The notes: generated by a model not told the origin, from the sequence alone. 30,616 nt of DNA from Gloeopeniophorella convolvens (GCA_022496205.1 WTXD01000139.1:1-30616), one strand, 5' to 3'; positions 8,658 through 19,425 are shown, numbered from the stretch's first letter. Translations and numbers: made by a program.

Positions 8658-11084
8658 CTACTGGTAGTACGCCCCCGGCGCGGGCGCGCCGCCACTTCGC
8701 GGATCCCCATATGCATCGTACTCCATGAACGCCGGCGCATACGCAGGCGCGCCGTACCCCTCCTGCACCGGCGCACTGTACCCATAATACGGCGGCTGTG
8801 CGTATGCTGCGTAACCCATCATTGCACCCGGCACAGGAGCCGGCGGAACCTCGGGAGGCGGGCTCGGGTAGAACTCCTGCGGTGGGTGCGCCGCTGCGGC
8901 AGGCGTGAACGCGGGAGCGGAGATGCTCGCGCGCAACGCGGACGAGCGGTGGGTGCGCGCGGCCGCCGTCGCATCGTCCCGTGCATCCGGCCGGCGAATC
9001 TCGATGCGGGAGCTCTGGCGTGGTGGGGCAAAGAGTGCAGGGTCGGGCGACGGGTGTGGATGGTGGTGCGGGGTGTGTGTATTCGCGTGCGCGTGCATAG
9101 GCGGCGGGTACGGCATCATATACACGGGAGTCGACACCTGCGCAGGCGCCGGGAGGTACACGGGGCGACCAGTAGCGAGCTCGTAAGGGATGCCGTGCGC
9201 GTCCAGTGCAATACCCGGCGGCAACGCAGGCGCCGATACGGGGGCGTAGGTGTACGGCGAGGCGTAACTCGGAGCAGGAGCGGGCTGTGTGAAGGCTGTC
9301 TGTAAGTGCGGGGGCGGAGAGCGCCAGAGGAGCCCGCCTTCAGGCGCGGGAGCAGAATGTGGGACCGGGGCAGGGGGAGAAGGTGGCGTGACGCCGCTCG
9401 ACGTGCTTGCAGGAGGATTGGCTTGCGCGGGTGTCAGGAGGGGGATGACAGTGGGGGGAGGGGGGTCGCGCAACTTGAAGGCGTCGTCAGCGGGAGGCTC
9501 GGACGGTATTGCTGATTGCTCTTCGATGGCGATGTGTAACTTGGGCGGTGACGCAGGCTTGGCCATAGGGATGGATACGGGGATTGGCAGTTGAGGCGGC
9601 ACTGGCGCTTCTGCCGGCGCCGGTGCCGGAAGGGTGGGTTCATGCAGGGAAGATGAAGGTACAGCAACGGGTATGACGGGGCGATGCTCGACGGTCTCGG
9701 GCTTGAACTGAGCACGTGGCAGGGACACAGTGAATACCAACTCGCCCTCTTCACGCTCCACCGCACGAGGTGGCGTTGGGGCACGGGGCACATGTACTCG
9801 AGGCAACGTCTGCACAATGGTCTCAGGGTTTGATCCGGAGAGCTTGACACGGAACGCTGCACCGTGACCAGGGCGAGGACGTAGAGCAGGGTCCGAGTAG
9901 AGAAAGAGCTCGTGGTGTTTTGTCCATGGTCGCTCCGGCTTCACCAGGAACCATGTACGAGACGATGGCGAAGATGGCGAGTCTGCAGAGGGCGTGAAGC
10001 TTGCCCGCGGAGAGAACCTGCCCCTGACGAAGCCTCGTCCTCGGAATTGGAAGCCGCCACGTCCCCCGCGAGCACCGACGACAGAGCCCTGCTCTTGACG
10101 CTGCTGAAAGTGTGTGCGCTGTTCCTCGCGACGTTTCATCTCTTCAAAACCGTCGTGTGTCCATTGGCGGTCCACTGGAAGCACTTCCTCTTGCGATGAC
10201 GGCACCTCTCCAGCTGAGGGATCTTCCGCGCCAACATGAGCGCCTCCGCGCCCGCGCCCTCGACCGCGCCCCCGCATGCCGAAACCACGACCCCGGATGC
10301 CACCCTGCCAACGCCCACGCCACCAACCGGAGAGGCTGCGCAGATCCTTATCAAGTAGGCGGTCGTCGTGGCCCCAGAACTCGCCAACAGTCGGGACGTA
10401 TGACGGATCGTTTTCAAGCCGCTCTTGGTAAGCCTGCCGCGCCGACTGCCCGCGAGGATGTGTCGCCGGCGGCCCTGCAGGCTCCGGCTCGGCTGGCACG
10501 GTGGAGGGGCCGGGAGAGGCGGGCGCAGCAGATGGTTCGGAAGGAGGAGGGGAGGTTGACGGAGGGACTGCAGGCGCGGAAACGCGCCGACGGGTGTCCG
10601 GACGCTTTAATTTGGGCGCCTTGAGCGCTGCCAGGGCGCGGGGTGCCTTGGTAGGGATAGTGCTGGCATCGAGATCGGCAAAGTCAATGACTGGGAGGTC
10701 GGCGTCGCCGTTGGCCGCCTCGTCCGCAACCATCTCGGACCAGTTCACGGATGCAGCAAGTGAAGGCGCATGACCACTGTCTTCCTTGCTCCCACCATTG
10801 ACAGCGGGCGGGGTGGAGCTGGGGCTGAGGACAGTAGCGTGTTCATTGGACGGGGCATCCTCGGATGCGGGCTCCGTCTCAGAGTCGGTGTCCGAGTCGA
10901 GGGAGGACTGGTCATCGTCATCGGTGTCCGAATCTGATCGCGCTTCACGCTCGATCTCGTCGTCGCTGTAGATTCCGTTGGCAGCCCTCCCTCGCCTCCT
11001 AGCGATCCTAGTCTTGGACGATGCTGGGCGGGGCGCAGAAGATGACGTCGTTTTTGTGGCTTTGTGGGTGGTGGGAGCAGGCAT
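8658..11084 (-). CDS. Barentsz/CASC3-like exon-junction-complex protein (Btz domain)
   Basis: A single exon encodes 808 residues from the ATG at 11084; a longer frame would need a GTG start. The N-terminal region is acidic and Ser/Asp-rich. Around residues 226-245 it reads DPSYVPTVGEFWGHDDR, the signature of the Btz (CASC3/Barentsz eIF4AIII-binding) domain, and the partner block WTHDGFEEM follows near 308-316. Between them are RG-rich repeats (about 261-281), with more at about 350, typical of RNA-binding tails. The remainder is Pro/Ala/Tyr-rich and disordered. Known members clamp eIF4A3 on spliced mRNA in the exon junction complex and affect mRNA localisation and decay. It looks like a housekeeping gene and gives no support to the peptide cluster around it. 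Confidence 0.82.
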   Translation of the reverse strand: MPAPTTHKATKTTSSSAPRPASSKTRIARRRGRAANGIYSDDEIEREARSDSDTDDDDQSSLDSDTDSETEPASEDAPSNEHATVLSPSSTPPAVNGGSKEDSGHAPSLAASVNWSEMVADEAANGDADLPVIDFADLDASTIPTKAPRALAALKAPKLKRPDTRRRVSAPAVPPSTSPPPSEPSAAPASPGPSTVPAEPEPAGPPATHPRGQSARQAYQERLENDPSYVPTVGEFWGHDDRLLDKDLRSLSGWWRGRWQGGIRGRGFGMRGRGRGRGRGGAHVGAEDPSAGEVPSSQEEVLPVDRQWTHDGFEEMKRREEQRTHFQQRQEQGSVVGARGGRGGFQFRGRGFVRGRFSPRASFTPSADSPSSPSSRTWFLVKPERPWTKHHELFLYSDPALRPRPGHGAAFRVKLSGSNPETIVQTLPRVHVPRAPTPPRAVEREEGELVFTVSLPRAQFKPETVEHRPVIPVAVPSSSLHEPTLPAPAPAEAPVPPQLPIPVSIPMAKPASPPKLHIAIEEQSAIPSEPPADDAFKLRDPPPPTVIPLLTPAQANPPASTSSGVTPPSPPAPVPHSAPAPEGGLLWRSPPPHLQTAFTQPAPAPSYASPYTYAPVSAPALPPGIALDAHGIPYELATGRPVYLPAPAQVSTPVYMMPYPPPMHAHANTHTPHHHPHPSPDPALFAPPRQSSRIEIRRPDARDDATAAARTHRSSALRASISAPAFTPAAAAHPPQEFYPSPPPEVPPAPVPGAMMGYAAYAQPPYYGYSAPVQEGYGAPAYAPAFMEYDAYGDPRSGGAPAPGAYYQ

Positions 11085-11461
11085 TCTGTGGGGTTCAAAA
11101 ATCTCAGTTTGCACCGAGGAAAAAGGCTGTCGGGGGCCTAGCTACCAAGATCTTTTTCCTTCTGAGGGTAATGTAGGGTGGAAGCAGTGTCTGTTGGAAG
11201 GGCAAACGGGATGGTAGGAACGGCAAAAGGAAAGATGGAGGGACAAGAGCGAGCAGGTCAAGGACGACGTTGTGGAACACAGCACCAAGTAACAAAGCCA
11301 CGCTCGGCAAGCGCCGATCCATTCGGGCTCCGCGTTGCCTGACTCATCGTCGTCTCGGTCCCTTGACAGCCCCTTGACCCACTCAGCCTGCTCGGAACGG
11401 TCCTCCTCTCATCCGGCCCAATAATAATATCTGGCAGAGGCGTCGTGTATTGTTCCCGGAC
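11085..11461. other. Intergenic, upstream region of the Btz-domain gene
   Basis: It separates the start of the Btz-domain gene from the end of the epoxide hydrolase gene on the same strand. The part next to 11085 should hold the leader and promoter of the Btz gene. No clear TATA box was seen. Confidence 0.5.
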
Positions 11462-12805
11462 TCACAACTTGGCCCGGATCGGACGCGGTATGTTCAGCCC
11501 CGACAGCCAATCCAGCACCCCTGCCACAACCTCCTCCTTCGCGTGCAACATCACCCAGTGTCTCGCATTCGGCAGCTTTATCTCCTGAAGCTGTGGAATC
11601 CCTTCTCGTATCTTCGCAAGCATCCCAGGCGTGGACGTCGCGTCCTTTTCGCCCCATATGTGTAGAACTGGCAGATCGGGTGATGGGTATTCCGGCAGCC
11701 CCGCAGCTGATAATGATGGCAACGATGCGTCAGCACGCATCATTTCATTCGTCGTGAGACAAGCCAGCTGCCAGACCAACCTTGTTCCTCCTCGAAACGA
11801 ATCTTGCTTGTGCGGTAGTATGACAGCGGACCGTTCATCTTGCCCATCTGCGACGCAACGTACTGGAGCTCCTGAAGGCGCGCGTGTATCAGTATCATAG
11901 CGCACGCATCGATGAAGGGACGAACAGCTTGTGTCATGTCGCCCTTGTTCGTGGGCACTACGCTCCCCGAATTGACGATCGCCTCCCTCAGGTTATTGTC
12001 CACTGCAAAATTCTTCTTAGGTTTGTCGAACCCATACATCAATCGCATGAATCGCTCGAACTGTGTTTAGAGGTCAATACGACGGATCCAAAAGGCATTT
12101 GAGTGCGCACATTAACCTCGATTTCCTTCGTGGCCTCCTCGCTAGCGAAATAGAGCTGGTAGGAGTAATTCGGAACTTTTTTGACGACGTTCTCGAGGGG
12201 AATGTACTTTTTCGTTGGAGGGGCGAACGGAACAGAGAGCCTGGAAAAAATGGATGAAGGGGAGCACCACAGTAGACGATGAGTGCTTACAATGCCAGTG
12301 CAAGTAGTCTGTCTGGTTGCCACAGCGCAAACCGACCTGCAGTGTACGAACCCCAATCATGCCCAACGACGATCTGCCACCGGCGTCGAGTCGTGAGCGT
12401 AGACACTGCGGAAAATGAACGCTTACAGCCTTTGGTACACCGACAAGATTGAGGAGTGCAGCTAGATCCGCACAAAGCTTCTTGGTTGAATATTCCTCTG
12501 CTGCCTGAGGCTTGTCTGTCCCGCCATATCCAAGCATGTCGGGGACAATAACGCGGTACCCAGCGCGAACCCAAGGGCCAATCACGTGTCTCCAGCCATA
12601 CCTGACACCCTCTTGTCGGAAATAATGACCGTGCAGAGGATAAGAGTACACACCATATGTCAGGGAACCCGTGCACACAGAGGATAGTCGGTGCGGACGC
12701 GTGATCACGGTACCCCACAGGCATCTGGTCGACAAAATGGTATGTCCTGCCGGTGGAGAGTCGCTCGGTGCGGTGGTTGAAGCTAGCTGGGTCTGCAGGA
12801 TTCAT
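11462..12805 (-). CDS. Epoxide hydrolase, alpha/beta-hydrolase fold
   Basis: Seven exons join to 334 residues: 12805-12654, 12601-12427, 12373-12291, 12240-12117, 12060-11926, 11871-11781 and 11706-11462. All introns are 49-75 bp with GT..AG ends and the phases agree. The HGFP oxyanion motif is at residues 45-48, the nucleophile elbow GHDWGS places Asp115, the acid is Asp275 in WGEKDA, and the general base is His303 in NARHWV. Cap-domain tyrosines are present in SYYRTSK. The length and triad are complete, so it should be active. Members open epoxides to vicinal diols; the substrate is unknown. It is transcribed away from the UstY genes' 3' side, and a role in the peptide pathway is possible but unsupported. 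Confidence 0.88.
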
Positions 12806-13323
12806 TCTCCAGGCAACGGTGGGTGCAACAGAGGAAGTCTGGGTGCATTGGTGGCGACGTTGACTGTGAATAGGTACGTCGCGTGACCGGTGACCCGACT
12901 CGCCCGTATCGCAAGAAGCAGCGCTCGGCCCGGCCGGGTGCGGGGAAATCATATGCATCTGCCACTGGTTCCGCATCTGGCAGTGGCCACCGTTGCTTTG
13001 CAGCCTCTGCTGCTCGGAATCACGACAACTTCAAGTAGTGTTCAATTACCTGCACTCTGAACTGGCGCTTCCGGCGACGAAGTTGAATCGCTGTTAGTTC
13101 CTCAATGCGCCCATCCCACATACAACCAAGAACGCCATGCCAGCTTGAATGCGGCCAGTGTCCAGTAGCCTTACCCTCCTCGGAGACACTGGCACTGCTC
13201 GGTCGACGTGGCTTGAAGGTTATCGCGGTCGCGTCAAGGTTCGGGCTCCAGGTGTACACATTTTGTCGCCACAATGGTTCCTGACGCCATGCGGCAAACA
13301 GTCAATGCAAACGATGGATGGCT
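12806..13323. other. Intergenic, promoter side of the epoxide hydrolase gene
   Basis: Some 518 bp lie between the hydrolase start and the 3' end of the first UstY gene. An 84-codon minus-strand open frame here shows no domain, no signal peptide and no plausible splice partner. Confidence 0.5.
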
Positions 13324-14038
13324 CTATGACTCTGTGGTGTTCTCCGCGGGCGATGGCTCAGTCAGTCTCCGATGCATGTCCGGTGTCCACTTGACATACT
13401 GCTCCTCCTGCCAGTCCCTGACCTGCTTCCAGTCCCTGCACGTATGCACCGTCGCCTCGCCCTGCGCCGTCATGGCCCCGTTCGCCAGCAACTTGTCCGT
13501 GCCGACCTCCTCGAGCGTGAGGTCCGCGCCGCACAGGATTGCATTGCGGAGGTACTGGAAGCAGTGTTGTGTGTGCTCGGAGCCATCATCTCCGTTGACG
13601 ATGAGCGCACGGATGTGCCCTAGGCAGTGTATCTCGTGCCACATGCTCACGCCGTAGGGGTAGTACGACCCGCCGAGGAAGACGTAACCGAAATCAGGCG
13701 GTTTGATCGCGTTCCATTGCGCTGCGCTCTCCACACCATCGATCGGATAATGGTCGATATCGTCATGGAACTCCATGTTCACGGTGCGCAGCTTGATGGG
13801 CAACTCGCGAGGGTGGTCATGACCAAGGTATGCTGTGGCTGTTGAGCAGAGAGGACACAGAAAATCAGAGGTGAGACTTACTGTGGTGCCGCTCTGCAGG
13901 CCACGAATGCCGGATCTGCGCGGTCAAGGCGATAAAGTTGATGCTCAAGGAGAGTATAAACGTCACTACAAGCGTTGTCGTAGAGAGACGGGACAAAAAG
14001 CCGGGCTTGTTCAAGTCAAACGCAGATACAAACTTCAT
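13324..14038 (-). CDS. UstY-family (DUF3328) protein, copy 1
   Basis: Exons 14038-13882 and 13832-13324 with a 49-bp phase-1 intron give 221 residues. The start is the ATG at 14038; the frame extends upstream only through a TTG. A transmembrane helix spans residues 20-41 after a short cytosolic N-terminus. Then come YLGHDHPRELP at 54-64 and two HxxHC motifs, WHEIHC at 117-122 and HTQHC at 139-143, followed by LRNAILCGADLTLEE, all hallmarks of the UstYa/UstYb family. Family members are secretory-pathway oxidases or cyclases that crosslink ribosomal peptides in ustiloxin, asperipin and related pathways. All key residues are present. Its closest relative in the window is the next gene, in tandem on the same strand. 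Substrate assignment to the 7.4-kb precursor is inference. Confidence 0.92.
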
Positions 14039-14495
14039 GCCAAAGGAAGAGCTGAGAGGTGGGTGACGGCGATTCTGGGTGGTCAAGAGCAAGGCACCTA
14101 ATACTCTCCCTTTCCTACTCGCCCGCGGCTGTTGCTATTAATCTGGGCTCCCGGGCTCCAACAAACGTGATGAGCGCGCGTGCAGAGCCTAGGGTTCATG
14201 GTCAACCAAATTGAGCATGGCATTAATTTTGGATCGTCTCTATCAGTCTTCGTAGAAGACGGCGCCATCATCCATGTAATTCGCATTTGCAGTAATCCGC
14301 AACGCTGGCGCGAATGCGGGCGCCTACAAACGGTAACGGCGCCAGATGGGTCAGCCCCAACTCACCTCACGGTCATCCCCGATCCCCGCGATGCCCGTCT
14401 GCCCCCTTGCGAGGCCCAGGCGGTCCCCCAAAACCACACAACAAGGTTCGGAACCACACGCAGAGTCGAACGACCAAGGACAATGTATTTTTCCT
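14039..14495. other. Intergenic between the two UstY genes
   Basis: It holds the promoter of copy 1 and the 3' side of copy 2. ATTAATAG near 14136 on the minus strand could act as a core promoter, but no clear TATAAA is seen. No coding content is supported. Confidence 0.5.
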
Positions 14496-15249
14496 CTACG
14501 AAACAGGGATGTCCTCAGGGGTTGCCAGAACGGTCGCATTATCTACACCCTCGACCAGCTCCCGCATCCCCGGTGTCCATTTGTCATACTCAGCGGCCAA
14601 GTAATCGTAGACCTGTCGCCAGTCGCGGCACGTATGCGTCGCGTGTGTCCGCGGAGCCACGGTGCCAACCCCGCTCGCGGCGCGCATGCTCATACCGCCC
14701 TCCTCGAGCGTCGTATCTGCGTTGCAGAGGATCGCCTCGCGCAGATAGTTGAAGCAGTGCTGCAGGTGGATACCAGGCATCTGACCCTTGATAAAGTTGG
14801 CGCGGATGTGTGCGAGGCAATGTATCTGGTGCCACATCGCGACGCCATACGGCAGCTTGCCCTTCCCGAGGAAAACGTGCCCGTTGCCCGGCGGACGGAT
14901 GGTGTTCCACTCGGTCCACGAGCGCACGGTGTGGTCGACTGCGTAGTGCTCGGTGTCATTTTCGAAAACGGCGTTGACGGTGCCCACTTTCAACGGCAGC
15001 TCGCGTGGGTGGTCGCGGCCGATGTATGCTGAGCACCGGGTAAGCTATCCATAGTCCGCCAAGCGCGCGCACGAGCCAAGACTTACTGTATTCCCGAGTC
15101 GGAGGAGAGATGTGTCGGACTTGGACGACGATGAGAACAACATTGACAAGGAGAGTGAGGAGCAGCGCAGAGTAGAACAGGATGGACGTGGCCTTGCGCC
15201 CGCGAGGCGTTAAAGGAGACTCGCCGATGGGAGACGGGGGAAGCTTCAT
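14496..15249 (-). CDS. UstY-family (DUF3328) protein, copy 2
   Basis: Exons 15249-15087 and 15028-14496 with a 58-bp phase-1 intron give 231 residues. The intron interrupts the same Thr codon, just before YIG-DHPRELP, as in copy 1, which indicates tandem duplication. The transmembrane helix is at residues 22-43. The HxxHC motifs are WHQIHC at 120-125 and HLQHC at 142-146, followed by LREAILCNADTTLEE. The protein is predicted to sit in an ER/Golgi membrane with its catalytic domain in the lumen, where Kex2-type precursors also travel. Two UstY copies often act together in known pathways (UstYa with UstYb). The gene is divergent from the membrane paralog at 15840 and shares a promoter region with it. 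Confidence 0.92.
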
Positions 15250-15839
15250 GATGGTGTGCGATGGAGTGCAACAGCTCGCTGGACTTGCGATGAATCAAAT
15301 GGGCGCGTGCGAGCTCCTCAATGCCTCATAGCGGGAAACCCATCTCGTAAACCTTGAGAGTGAGTTAACCGGCGCAATGAACGTACCGTACCTCGCGAGC
15401 CGCCAGTATACATAAGTAGACGCCGGCATAGCGAGGTTCGGCGCATGCCGGCATATGGGCGGGAATCGGATATCGAGATTCCGGATCTAGCTTGAGGAGC
15501 GAGGCGCGGAACCTCGCGGACTTGGCACCCGCCTCGCAAATCAGTGGAAGCTCCCGGTGCCAGGACTTTGGGCCGCAGATCTCGCGTCTGTTCCCGTCGG
15601 TACTGTGAGCGCCGCATTGCGACGTTAAACGGTGGGCCTAATCGAACCAAACTGGTCCCCCTCGGGATGCACCTTGAGACGGTTTGAGAACGCCCCAGGC
15701 TCGAGCGAGGCCCAAGGCTGATCCGCGTGGTGCGCCGCACTCAGCTCAGGGCCCTGTGGTTATATTGAGGACTTCTCTTATGTAGTACTAACCGCTCCAG
15801 TGCGTGAGAGTGGCGACTTCCATCGAGACCACCGCGATC
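15250..15839. promoter_or_regulatory. Shared divergent promoter of UstY copy 2 and membrane paralog 1, with GCGAGG motifs
   Basis: The 590-bp gap drives genes in both directions. GCGAGGTTCGGCGC at 15431-15444 and GCGCGGAACCTCGC at 15504-15517 are inverted copies matching at 13 of 14 positions. Further GCGAGG/CCTCGC words lie at 15391, 15499, 15532 and 15705, and the palindrome CTCGCGAG is at 15392-15399. Such clustering suggests sites for a pathway regulator. This is inference from base pattern only, in GC-rich DNA. Confidence 0.5.
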
Positions 15840-16713
15840 ATGTCCACCCGCCCCAACGAAGAAGAGTACGAAGCGCTCAACCAAGATGCAGAGGAACCTT
15901 CCTCTCCAGACGATGCAGAGCTCAAGAATAAACCCTCGTCGGTCATCACGCCTCTCGTCTTCTGGACTCTCTGCGGCATGGTGTTGCTCACGGTGCTGAA
16001 CTCTACCCTCTTCCCTCTTACCGTTTTGAAGACCGCCTCGCACTACAATTGGAAGAACCTCCATTTCGTCGATTCCACCCCTGGGCTAGAGGAGGTGCGC
16101 GAGAAACAAAACCTCACTACGTATATGTACTCGCAGCCATCGCGAATTTCTCAAGTCAGCGCATACGAGCACACCCGCAAAGTCGTCACGTTCGACGAAG
16201 GACGCACCGTTCTCGTAAATCCGCACGTAAGTCTTCGTCACTGCTCTGCCACCTAGAAAGTCACCCTAACACATGAGCAGGTGAACAGCGTGCTGCAGTT
16301 CGCCGTCCCTGATGGATATTCCCCGACATGCTCTCTCGCATTCTACCGCCCGCCGATCACCGTCACGTCAGAACTATTCGGCGCGCTCAAAGACGTCGAG
16401 GTGTGGGAGGTTCCTGAAGCCGCTTTAGCAACGCATGGCCCGCGCATTGAGTATGCGGACGCAGAGGAGGCGCTCCTGGTGATGCTCGACCTCACCAAGC
16501 AGACACAACTCATGACTACACGTGAGTTCCCCTGCAAGGGCCGCGAACAGATGGCCTTTGAGATTCGGTGCCCAAAGGAGGCTGGGTGCAGCATCCAGTA
16601 CGCGGCGACGATTGCGCCGAACTCACGCATTGGTAAGCGCTTTCCGGGAGATGCATCTTCAAAGACATCAGGCTTATCTCTATTGCGACAGGCTTCCAAT
16701 TGCGCAGAGTGTG
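15840..16713 (+). CDS. Single-pass membrane protein of an unrecognised family, paralog 1
   Basis: Exons 15840-16226, 16281-16632 and 16691-16713 (introns 54 and 58 bp, phases 0 and 1) give 253 residues. The start is the ATG at 15840; upstream in-frame starts are GTG only. An acidic N-terminus of about 35 residues precedes a helix at 36-60, and the rest would be lumenal or extracellular. Conserved with the other two paralogs are a first Cys (PTCSLAFYRP), EVWEVP, a FPC block, the EIRCPKEAGC block and a C-terminal GF-L-RR (here GFQLRRV). It lacks the HxxHC motifs of UstY despite the same topology. It is the most diverged of the three. I do not recognise the family; function unknown. Confidence 0.8.
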
Positions 16714-18512
16714 AACCAGAATGGGGTTGTCTATGGGTCTTGATCTTTGGTGTATCTTGTTGTTCATTTGATAGCTCCATGTAAATTGGGACCGTGTGAT
16801 TGTCGTGCGCGTGACCCATCGTCTAGCGTGCGATTGCTGGCTCGTTGTGGTAGCTCTGCGGGCGCCGTCTGCACAGGATTGGTGACATAGGAATGTAGAC
16901 CCTCCATCCTGACTTTACGGAAAAGCCGCTGATCCCCTTCAGGCAGATACTGCCAGCTGGAGCCGACACATGCTCCGAGGGTATTTCATAACCTGTAGCC
17001 AGCTTAGTCCCAACGTGACCGGGGTAAATGGTTCCACTGTCATCTTAACAAAAATGGATGAGACGCACGCTCGACTTCCGTGAGTTTGGTGGAGGAATCC
17101 GATGACTGCCCTCAACCTCTGATTCTGCAGCGAAGCAAGACCTATCAGATGGTCACATGAATTATCCGTGATTTCGTGTAGTTCCCGAATGCTCAGGAGA
17201 ACGGCATGTTGAGGTCCCATAGCACTTCGTCCACGCATACTCCATCATCAAAGACGAAGCCTTATCAGATATGCGGATCTGTGGCCGGCGTCGTGTCTAC
17301 AGGCGTGTTTCCACTTGTCACCAATCAGTCCGGCTCTGTCCGCGGGAGTTTTCCTAGGGCCAGCTGATGTACGCACTCAGAACTGGTACTGCATTACTTA
17401 CTCTTGAGCTGCACCGGCATGTTCAGATGCAGGCTCGGGCCGGGCGTTATGCGGAGAGTCGAGAAGAAGGGTGAGGTGCTGTTGAACAGTTCAAGCTAAG
17501 GGATATGGTGTCACACGCACACGCTTGGAACGGGCCATTGTAACTTGATTGTAACCTCACGCACTACACTGCGCAGCCTGCCACGCGGTCCCGTAGGCGC
17601 TAAGTGAAGTTCAGGCAAGGCCGAGGGCGCAGCAATGAGCGACGGGGAAATTGAGACGAAACCTCCCCTCCCAGACCGAAGAGCGGAGACAGCGGGCTGC
17701 GTGTTACACTGAAGGAAACGGGCGGTACAAGCATCGGAGCTTTACTTAGCTATTAAAAGACAGGCGCGCTCACTTCTACTGGACCGCCCGCACGGCGCAC
17801 GCACACAAGGCTAGACCGCCTGAGAACTTCAAGGAAGCCCAGCAGGGGCAGACCGCAGCAGCGCTGAACCTTGGGCCACGCGACGCCGCGCCTAAGTACC
17901 AGCATCTCACGCGGTGGCGTTTGCTGTGTGCATTTGGGCTGGTTGCGCCGACGTGGTAAGCGGGGAGCAAAGCCTGTTGGATGGTCGGACAAAATTTAAA
18001 GCTGAAACGCACCTGGATGATAGAGAGGCCAGCGCCATATCTAGGCGCTAGTCTCCGAGACGCGAGCTGGGGAAACGAGCCGCTCACGAAAGTCCAAGGG
18101 GATAAGTACCAGCGCACAGAGGAGGGCAACGCGGGGGCCAGAATCGACGCACAGTTCAATGCTTGGTTCAACGCCATGCCCGAAGCAAGCACTGGCGGCG
18201 GCAGCTTGGAATTTGAAACGCCGCCGGCAGAGCCCGATTCGGGGAATAATGCACAGCGGTCATAAAGTCGGGCATCAGGGGGCTCAGCTGGGCTCAGGCG
18301 CCACCGGTGAATATCGAATGATCAGGCCTGTGCATATGAAATTCAAAGTCGAAGGACAACTCGGGCCTGACGCTCGGGTGTTGTAAGTAGACAATAGTAA
18401 AACTATGGTATGATCATGAAGCCAACGTGTATACTGTGTTGCTCATTTCAACGCATGCAATTGAACATGACAGCTCCACCAGAAGTCGACGTCAAGCCTA
18501 GTACTATTCGGC
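16714..18512. other. 1.8-kb intergenic stretch, nothing supported
   Basis: The gap lies between the ends of two convergent paralogs. Open frames near 17.75-18.27 kb are compositionally biased and overlap on both strands without domains. I found no UstY-type HxxHC block, no repeat precursor and no transposon ends here. Confidence 0.5.
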
Positions 18513-19425
18513 TCACATCTGCCGTCTCAGGAGATCAAAACCTAGATATGAAGTCGTCAGATCCATTTCGGAGACACAGATAAGAAAGCTAACCCATCTT
18601 GGGTAGGAAGCCTACGTGCATATACCGAGCGAGGCACCCAGCTTTTGGGCAACGCATCTCGACAGTAAGGGTGTCTTCTTGGGGACAGGCAAACTCCTCT
18701 GTCGTAGAATTGGGCCATGCAGTAAAGTCGACAACACCCAGCAACTCCCCAGAGACTGGGCGGGTGTTCCACGACAGGGTGTCGAAGTCGAGGTCCGCCG
18801 CACGCGTGCCAGGTGGGAGTCGAGCAGCGGGGTTAGGACCAATGATGGACCACACTTCGATTTGGCTGACGTCACCCTCTATGTGGAGATCTTTCTGTCG
18901 AATCCCATACTTAGGAGGACCACGCCAAGAGATAGCACAGGTTGCTGTCCCAGTTCGGGGGACGCGGAAGCGTATTATAGTCGTGTCCTGTGGGCTTATG
19001 AGTAGCTGTGCTGCGTAGATGCTTGAATCCCCGCTTACATTCTCGGATATGTGCACGTGTGGGGCCACGCCGTACACCCCGTTTTTGATCGCTTGATTGA
19101 GCCGTGCGATGTTCTCTGGCCCTTGGTAGAGCCACCGCGTGGGAGGCATAGACTCTGCGACTCGGTCAAGTCCCAGGCGTTGGTCAAGGTATGGCATAGC
19201 TGCAAGCTCAGCGTCCGTCATGGCCTTTGGTGAAAAGGTGAAAGGGAGGAGGGAGAGGTTGAGGATGGAGAGGTAGCCGACCATTAAAATGCAAGAGACG
19301 TATAGCATCCAACCCCACCCCAAGCTTGTGGGGGCAACTGGAAGAGCAAGGTCATCTTCGCTGGCGTCGGTATGATCCACTTCGAGCTGAGTGTATCGAG
19401 CGTTGGAACCTCTGGTGGAGAACAT
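18513..19425 (-). CDS. Single-pass membrane protein of an unrecognised family, paralog 2
   Basis: Exons 19425-19039, 18987-18594 and 18541-18513 give 269 residues. The first intron (19038-18988, 51 bp) has no stop and keeps the frame, so a naive reading would translate it. Comparison with the paralogs, which splice at the same phase-0 point, shows it should be removed. The helix is at residues 38-62, followed by LSLLPF and MTDAELAAMPYLDQRLGLDR, closely matching paralog 3. Conserved Cys are in ATCAISW, EEFACPQ, and EMRCPKAGC, with EVWSIIGP between. The tail exon encodes GFDLLRRQM. It is divergent from paralog 3. Function is unknown. Confidence 0.8.

Noticed and set aside
8886..9305. Plus-strand open frames opposite the Btz-domain gene
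   Set aside because: They are shadows of a long GC-rich coding exon on the other strand.
15318..15740. Minus-strand 140-codon Arg-rich open frame
   Set aside because: It fills the divergent promoter and its composition follows the GC-rich inverted words; no domain or helix.
17776..18265. Overlapping open frames on both strands
   Set aside because: No recognisable motif on either strand and no splice sites that join them to the membrane paralogs.
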